Under the pieces are notes generated by a model. The model had not been told where the DNA came from and made no database searches. It saw only the letters and a program-made list of their open reading frames with translations. Shown in pieces: positions 57,301 to 64,000 of a DNA stretch of 64,000 bases. The position numbers and the translations under genes are program-made. The number at the start of each line of letters is the position of its first letter. Position 1 is the stretch's first letter. Source of the DNA: Neurospora intermedia (lineage: Eukaryota; Ascomycota; Sordariomycetes; Sordariales; Sordariaceae); the NCBI GenBank assembly GCA_037102815.1, contig BTPP01000009.1, positions 620,001 through 684,000 of the forward strand. The letters run 5' to 3'.

Positions 57301-59290
57301 GGTATTGAGAGCCCAGAATATGCGTGTTCTAGCGCACTTGATATCTGTGCTGTATATAGTGTAGTTCGCCAGCTCCTGGTGTTCACCGTTCGTTCTGTCG
57401 TTCCAGACTTCCGCGATCCGTCCGGGCTCCTCCACCGGTGATCCTCCATCTGGGCACGCTGGCACGCTGGGATCGAGATTCGACGGCTCCACTCCCCTAC
57501 AGCACAGTACATAAAAAGAAAAGCCTCTTGATTATTAAGAATATCCCCAAACGCGTACAGGCTATTTGGTCTACATATCACAGCGGACAACCGGACGGTC
57601 AGCCTGCGTACACTACACATGATGATGACCACAACAACGATCACAATTTTTTGTTGATACATGATAAACATTCATCGCCTCACGCGCACACACCCACGCT
57701 CACAAATGGCGGTAGCTGATAGACTGATAAGTGTAGACCACGACAGCGTAGCATACACGCCAAGTTGAGGCTAGCCAGGGGGGTTGACTTGCCTTGCCTT
57801 GTTAGGACAACTCAAAACTTGCCTTGCCTGATCGACTTGCACATAGTGTACATTTCGACCCGGGCTCGCCGCGTTACTGTACCGAAATCTTATATGAAGT
57901 GTGGTTAGAAGGGTATATCCGTCGGAGAATTAAGGAGGGGTATGCAAATTGCAACTAAGCAAGGGCAAGTCAGGGGGCTGACATGCCATGACTGACCTAT
58001 AATTTTATATACCTTGATTTGGCTCGCCTTGAGAGGGCGGACGGCTTGAAACTGGTTTTTGGTGGTGCCGCGGGAATAGCGAGAACTACACTCTGCGCCG
58101 TCAATTGTTCATTGTCAGCGAGGATCAAACATCCATTCTACAAAGGGACCATCTCAATGCCCCCAAGTTCACCACTAAAACCGCCCGGACCACCGAACCA
58201 AAGAGATTCCGTCGATGTCCCGTCCCGACCGCTGGGCATCGCTACCACCTAGGGGAGGTGAGATGAGGTGAGGTGAGGTGCCTGCTGCTCTGACAGACCC
58301 TCCAAGCCAAAGATTCAACAGGCCTGTCACTTTGAAACAACCCGATTGTTCCGAACACAGTGCTGACAGACAGACCTTCGCTTCCACTTCTTAGTGTACA
58401 AGTATATTCCCCTCAGATGTCCAAACCTCCCTCGCACAGTCTCGACACTTGTCGGAGACCGCTGACAGAGCAGGCACTGCACTCGGTGTGCGTGGGTGGC
58501 CCGATACCACCTGTCAATGCTTTGACGACCGCATTTGCCAATTGCTGCCAACCAATGACATCTCCCCAAAGTACGGCTTTCTGTGGATTCTGCCTGACAT
58601 ATTTTCGATGCTGTCACCACAGACCGCGGTGTGGAGCTACCCGCCCCGCTGGTCAGGGATCATCCTTCTGCGCCCGCCAGGGGCAATGGCACGTCGTCGT
58701 CCGGGTGGTCCGTGTGTGGCTCTCTACCAGTCGCCCGTCAGCTTCTTTTTTGGTTGCATTATTCTTTTTTTTCTATTTCCAGCTTTACCACGGTCTCAAC
58801 CGAAAAAGAAGCAGAAACGAAGCTAAATTTATTCCCATCATGGCACGGGGGGTGGGGCCCACCTGGAGATTAATCCCCATCCTCTATTTTCCCCCTCCGT
58901 CTTCCCAGGCCGCTCCGGCCCGCTCGGACTTTTACGATTGTCGACGATGATGTTGATGGTGATAAGGTTGGTTTCTGCGAATGGATGAGATGAAATAAAA
59001 TGGAGATACCACGCAGCGGCTGTGCAGTGAGTGATCGATGATGTGCTGAGGGTCCAAAGGCGGTGCATAACAAAGATGTGCATGGCGCGAGTGTGGCTTA
59101 TGCAAGGACTTGAGATCAACCGTCTGTCAGGAACCCACACAAATCTTTCTGGATCCGGTTTCAGTATGTATGTACCTCTATGGATGGGTGCACATGCAGG
59201 ATGTACATATGCACTCAGGATTCTCAGGAACCGAACAGAAAAAAAAAAAAAAAAAGCAGTCGGAAGACCACCACTAGCAGAGTTTCCAGC

Positions 59291-59323
59291 TCCCATCCCA
59301 TCCCATCCCATCCCATCCCATCC
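59291..59323. repeat. TCCCA pentanucleotide repeat
   Basis: Six copies of TCCCA plus a partial copy. A shorter array of the same unit occurs near 56237-56253. Confidence 0.95.
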
Positions 59324-60450
59324 GCGTGGTTCGATTGATGCTGACCTCGGAAACTTAAAAAGCGATCGAATATGCGTGACCAACACACAACGCCCAGAAA
59401 ACCACACCATTGATGCCGAGGGGTTTCGGTCTCACTTGAGACGATTTCGCCAAGGGAAATGGAATCTATACCAAATGTCAGACATGATCTTGCGTCAATT
59501 ACGTCGTTAGTGCTCACTACACTATAGGACACTTGACAGTCCCATATACCTGGTGGCTACGCGGTGGGATGTTGTCGCGGAGAGACGGTATCGGTCGTCG
59601 TCGAGTCGTCGTCGTCAAACAAGCAGACACACAGCAACGGACCGTCTTCTCCATTTCTCCCTCCCATCACGCCCCCTCCCCCGGATGCACACAACTCAGA
59701 CGCAGGTACACACAGGGCCGCCGAACGCTCCGCTCCATGCACCTTGGCGATCCTTTACATGTGTAGTATCATTTTTTTTTGCCACCGACCCTCCATGCCC
59801 ACCCACAGCTCGGCTGCATGGAAGGAACTGCAACGAAAATCGCTTTCAGCCGGTCTTACTTGTTGTTGATCAATCGAAAACATTCCGGAGAGGCCGTTCC
59901 TTTTCTTATATATATAACGTACATCATGCAAAGGGTACTTTACTAAAGTTAAGGAACTCACTCGGAAGTTTTAACCGTCCCAGATCCAGGACAGGTCCCC
60001 GCTCCGTCCGGGCCCGGATCGGATGGGTCCAGCACCGGGAGACTTACATAGGTACTTTGGTATGTACACTATGTAGGCCGATCCTGTTCCGAATCCGTAA
60101 CTATTTTTGTCTCTGCCCTGGGGAGGGGCGGCGTTACAAGGAAAGACGTGGCAGTTTGAGCAGCACAGAATGTGTTATATATGTTGTTGGTGTAGCACGT
60201 CTGTCACTGATGTTGACTCTGCGTAGTGTAGAGAAACAAACCGCGGTCTAGTATACAAGCTGTCTGACAAATAACCGCGCGCGCGCCAAATCTTTCGATT
60301 TCAAAAACCGCGCTCCAGAACTAATCACTACATACAGTAACTAATAAGAAGAGAAGTATAGCAAATACACTCAATCACTTCAAGGTCATACATTCTCCCT
60401 TTCCCATCCGTGTTCGCCTTTCCCATATACACTACTACAAATAAATACCC

Positions 60451-60477
60451 ACCTACCTACCTACCTACCTACCTACC
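60451..60477. repeat. ACCT tetranucleotide repeat
   Basis: About 6.75 units of ACCT. The unit is the same as in the dispersed TACCTACC words of the window. Confidence 0.95.
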
Positions 60478-60585
60478 CGCCCTGGCCGTCTTGTCCCGTT
60501 CCATTGCAGTTCTCAATTCTCAAGTCCCGAAATCTCTATAACTACCAATCAACCAGACCCTCCCTCACCGGCAGTCAGCACGGGA

Positions 60586-60607
60586 GGATGGATGGATGGA
60601 TGGATGG
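60586..60607. repeat. GGAT tetranucleotide repeat
   Basis: Five units of GGAT plus GG, about 110 bp from the ACCT array. Confidence 0.93.
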
Positions 60608-62378
60608 TGTGTAGTGTACATACGCGCCACAGAGGCACAAGACGCCAGACTGCAAGACACAAGACACACTACATGGAACAAAAGACACAACCCACAAAAA
60701 ACCCCCAGTCACACAACCGCATCACGTTATCAGGTGGGTGACACAAAAAAAACGAAGGGCGGGAGGATGCATGTCGTGGCATGGTGGCACGGTTTGTGAG
60801 TGCCGGAGTGGCAGGGAATCAGTGGAAGTTAAGGACTGGCAACAAAAAGAATGAAAGAAGGGGGGGGGGGAGGGGGGCACTTTCTTAGTGGCGTAGCTTG
60901 TGAGACACTACGGGAGGATGGGGCTGCGGCGGGTGTGGTATATTGGTGGTTGTTTTCGTAGGGTTTTCGAGCTTTATCAAGATATTGATGGAGATACTAT
61001 ACTATATTCACAGTTACCTATCATCCTCTGCGGGACAGGCGAGTGTGAAGGTATGAGTGAGGTACATGTTGCGAAGGTCGGCAATGGTGATTGATATCTG
61101 TGCAGCTCTATGTATAATCTGCAAGGTGGATGGATATCTGTTATTCTATCCCGTGGTGGATGTTATTGTGGTCTTCACTTTCGGGAGGGAATATCTTGTC
61201 GAACATAGAACAACTCGGGAAAAAAAAAAAAAAAAATGGCTGTAAAGATTCGAAACAAGTAAAAAGGGAACATCGCTTACCGGATGAACCCATCGCCACC
61301 AATGGAGGTCCGGGCAACACTCCGGTTTGAATCATTCACTCTGGATCAGATGGTTCAGATGGTGTGGTACCTCCCTCGATGACAACAAAACTGCCTAGTA
61401 GGAAATCGGGAGGAGCCGAACCTTTCGGATTTGAAGATCAAAGCTTTACTTCTCATTCGCCTATCCCGTGCCTGCCATGCAGCCCATGCTTGGCCACGTG
61501 CGTGCATACAGAGGTAGAGGTAAATCGTCGATAACGAGCGAGTATGTAAAGGCAATACAATATAAACGGTCGCGATATGGGAATAGTTATAATGAGTATA
61601 TATATATGAAACAGCTTCTCGCCATGATTTGTGTGGAATACGAAACCTCTCTCGGAACACAACAGATGCTCGGATGGTGATCAGTGACAGGGGACGAAAA
61701 CAGGGAAAACGCCAAAAACTCGGACTGGGTTGCTTTTTTGCAATTCGTGATCTGCATCAAGCGACAGATACGCGGTAGTGATCAATCTGTAAATTTCGGG
61801 ATGCAATTGCTGCTCGCTTCATGGAATCGGGGACGAGTCACTCCAACACTGAACCTCACCGTGGTTTGGTTCAATCCGTGGGAGGAAGGTTCAGCAATGT
61901 CGTCGTTCACCGGCCGGCACATGGCGGTGCACGGTCCGCCCACCCACCCACTCACCTTAGTCACCTACGCCGCGGCAGGGTCTTGGCGTTCCTGACGCTA
62001 GACTGCAAACAGTACGCTAACAAATCCCGTCACCCATGGCAACCAATTGCTTTCTTTTGTGGTAACCAAACAAAAACATCACCAACATTCTCCGTTTGAG
62101 AACAGCACTTCAAACATAGCCACACTGCATTCCTTTGATCACTGTGTGGCGCTCAGCTAAGCTGGTCGAATGCACGCAGCCAAAAGTGGTTAATGCATTC
62201 CTTGAGGTTTGCACAGAGATATCTGCATTAATCCATGTGACTATCGATATTTGTCACCACACCCTCAAGCTTCCACTCGGCTACAGGTTTCGCAACAACC
62301 ACGATTTCGAGGGAGTGAAACCATAAGATTCAGTTGAGCCAGCTACTGTAGGGAAACAGAACAGCGAACCACGACAAC

Positions 62379-64000
62379 ATGGCCAAATTATCACGGCCCC
62401 CGCCATCTTCCTCTCGGTCCCGGAAAACAATCTTCCCATCTTCCTCCGAATCTGAGCCCGAATCCAACAGCGACTCCAACTCCAACTCGGACTCGGAGTT
62501 TCCAGATATCGCAGCTATCCAACCAAGTCCCAAAAGGAAAAGAAAAGTTTTGCAACCGCAACCTGCGACTAAGAAGAGACCGACCCCTCCCACGGATACG
62601 GCCTCTACTAGTACTAGGAACCAGACGGTCATCGAATCAGCAACATCACCAAATGCTGCTTCTTCATCGGTAGCTGGTGTCAAGAGGCGAAAGCTACTGC
62701 TGGGCGCAGTGTCGGATAATGTCCTTTTCCGAAAGTGGACGCCAGCGCAAGAGGAGGAGGGCGGGGTGCCAGCGAGGAAGAAGAGGAGGGGTTTGACTGC
62801 TGGTACAGGATTCGGGCTGGGGTTGGGGATGATGCGCGATGAAGAGAGGGAGGGCAGCGACTCCGAGACTGAGAATCTGGTCGCGAATCGAAAGAAGGTG
62901 AAAGAGGTGAAGAGGGTAGGCGAGAGCACCGTTACTGCTAAGACGGTGGGGATGACGACCAAAAGTCTTTTTAGCGACCAGAACTTATCAAAGATGCACT
63001 TGGTGGGAACCAAGAATAAGGAGGAAAAGTTGTTGGCAAGTCTTGTTCAGCAGCCGAAACAAAGCGCCAGCAAAAGCAAGGACATGATGGAAATCGACCA
63101 GGAGCAGGATATGGACATTTTTGAAGATTTGGAAGATTTTGCTGAAGAGTCGTTTCACACTGCCCAATCGAAGGAGTCTTCCGAGTCGAATGAACTTGAA
63201 TCGGAGACCATGGTCAAGAAGGCGCTGAATACCAACACGGCATCAAACTCCAAAGACGACGATTCAGATGAGGACCTGGATGCATTCTTCTCAAAGTTGA
63301 GCAGTAAGCCCAAGATTCCCGCAGTCAGAGAGAGCCACCTTTCTCCGACAAAGCCTCGGTCAACGAAGAACTCGAGAGGCAAGCGGATGGATGCGAGTTG
63401 GGAAAGCCAAAGCCGGACTTTATTCGACGATGAAGAGAGCGATAGACAACGAAGAAGAGCAGAAAAAGTAGTTTCCAGCGGTGAGGACACCTGTGGTGAA
63501 GAGGATGTCACGCAGGATTTCTCCTGTCTCCAGCTGGAATCCTCCTCCTCCTCCTCCTCTTCCGACTCCGAAAGCTCATCAGAAACCGAAACCGAACGAC
63601 GATCTCGTCCACTAGCTGCCACCACCAAAACGAAGAAGCGCACTCAAACACCCAGTCCTCCTCCTCCTTGTCCCAAAATCCCCAAACTCAAACCAAAGCC
63701 ATCATCATCAACAACATTACCACCACCACCACCATCCCCTCCCAAGAAACTCCCGCGCATCCCCACCACCCCCCACCGCCCCTCTTCCGACCTCTTTTGG
63801 TCTCGCGAATTCGTCGACGACTGGAACGACACGCACTCTCCCACCAAGAAGGAACCACTCTTTCCGTCAACCAAACCCCCCACCTCGGAGTGTACTTCTC
63901 CCAAGAAGAACCCACCGGCCCCTCCCAGCCCTTCAAAAGCCACCACCGCCCTCCTGGCCCGCGAATCCCGTCTTGCGCGGCAAGCTTTCGACACGCACAA
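62379..64000 (+). CDS. SprT-like (GCNA/ACRC-type) nuclear protein, 5' part
   Basis: A frame opens at ATG 62379 and stays open to the window edge: 540 codons, no stop and no intron needed. The visible part is disordered: Ser/Asp/Glu-rich acidic tracts (SESEPESNSDSNSNSDSE), basic stretches (SPKRKRKV, ARKKRRG) and a Pro-rich segment. At residues 471-490 it reads DLFWSREFVDDWNDTHSPTK, followed near the edge by LLARESRLARQAFDTH. In fungal SprT-family proteins a segment like this precedes the zinc metalloprotease-like domain, which would lie beyond 64000. Family members act in the nucleus on DNA-protein crosslinks, related to GCNA and Spartan. The SprT identity comes from memory of this linker, so it is less certain than the reality of the gene. 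The three minus-strand ORFs opposite are shadows of its Ser/acidic codons. Confidence 0.6.
   Translation, partial: MAKLSRPPPSSSRSRKTIFPSSSESEPESNSDSNSNSDSEFPDIAAIQPSPKRKRKVLQPQPATKKRPTPPTDTASTSTRNQTVIESATSPNAASSSVAGVKRRKLLLGAVSDNVLFRKWTPAQEEEGGVPARKKRRGLTAGTGFGLGLGMMRDEEREGSDSETENLVANRKKVKEVKRVGESTVTAKTVGMTTKSLFSDQNLSKMHLVGTKNKEEKLLASLVQQPKQSASKSKDMMEIDQEQDMDIFEDLEDFAEESFHTAQSKESSESNELESETMVKKALNTNTASNSKDDDSDEDLDAFFSKLSSKPKIPAVRESHLSPTKPRSTKNSRGKRMDASWESQSRTLFDDEESDRQRRRAEKVVSSGEDTCGEEDVTQDFSCLQLESSSSSSSSDSESSSETETERRSRPLAATTKTKKRTQTPSPPPPCPKIPKLKPKPSSSTTLPPPPPSPPKKLPRIPTTPHRPSSDLFWSREFVDDWNDTHSPTKKEPLFPSTKPPTSECTSPKKNPPAPPSPSKATTALLARESRLARQAFDTH

Larger units (their letters stand above)
54381..62378. 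other. 8-kb divergent gene-poor region (fks1 / SprT-like gene)
   Basis: The 5' ends of fks1 and the SprT-like gene face this interval, so both promoters lie within it. I recognise no gene. The part from 54900 to 55350 is strongly purine-rich on the + strand (GGAG/GGGA), which produces false ORFs on both strands. The rest holds short repeats (ATCCC, ACCT and GGAT arrays), CGCGCGCG near 60285 and scattered TAGGTA words. Confidence 0.5.

Noticed and set aside
62330-63013. 227-codon minus-strand ORF near the right edge
   Set aside because: Shadow of the Ser/acidic SprT-like frame on the plus strand, which is open for 540 codons and more.
1-64000. Dispersed 5S rRNA gene, telomeric TTAGGG repeats, transposon ORFs
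   Set aside because: I looked for the 5S sequence typical of Neurospora, telomere arrays and reverse transcriptase or transposase motifs and saw none. A database search would be more sensitive.

Overview
The window looks like a chromosome segment of a filamentous ascomycete, most likely Neurospora or a close Sordariaceae relative. Supporting signs are short GT-AG introns of 54-84 bp with CTGAC/CTAAC-type branch sites, a 1955-residue glucan synthase, a tRNA-Ala with a 12-nt intron, long gene-poor spacers full of simple repeats, and many TAGGTA/TACCTA words. The genus is an inference. The sequence shows no virus, transposon ORF, CRISPR array or prokaryotic operon.

Layout from left to right: tRNA-Ala(AGC) (494-578, -); a single-exon WOPR-domain (Gti1/Pac2) transcription regulator (3403-5325, -); a 15.4-kb stretch without a recognisable gene; a mitochondrial-type asparaginyl-tRNA synthetase (20729-22688, -, three exons); a DUF2263/PARG-like macrodomain protein (25601-26691, +, three exons); a 7.6-kb gene-poor spacer; COPII coat subunit Sec24 (34310-37504, -, two exons); the polyadenylation factor Cft2/CPSF100 (38528-41539, +); a secreted GH17 beta-1,3-glucan hydrolase or transferase (42626-44367, +, two exons); serine palmitoyltransferase subunit Lcb1 (45256-47042, -, four exons); 1,3-beta-glucan synthase Fks1 (48286-54291, -, three coding exons plus a probable 5'UTR intron); an 8-kb spacer; and the 5' part of a SprT-like (GCNA/ACRC-type) protein that runs off the right edge (62379-64000, +).

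The right half is gene-dense and dominated by housekeeping genes. From 42.6 to 54.3 kb, three neighbours serve the cell surface: GH17 (glucan remodelling), Lcb1 (sphingolipid synthesis) and Fks1 (glucan synthesis). The left half is gene-poor. Its most notable item is the WOPR regulator, which has a long Q/H/P-rich, prion-like tail and a 15-kb empty upstream region. This resembles the architecture of Candida WOR1, the master switch of white-opaque fate. I found no clearly new multi-gene system. The best leads are that regulatory desert, a perfect 34-bp inverted repeat inside it, the natural echinocandin hot-spot substitutions in Fks1, and the altered PARG signature.
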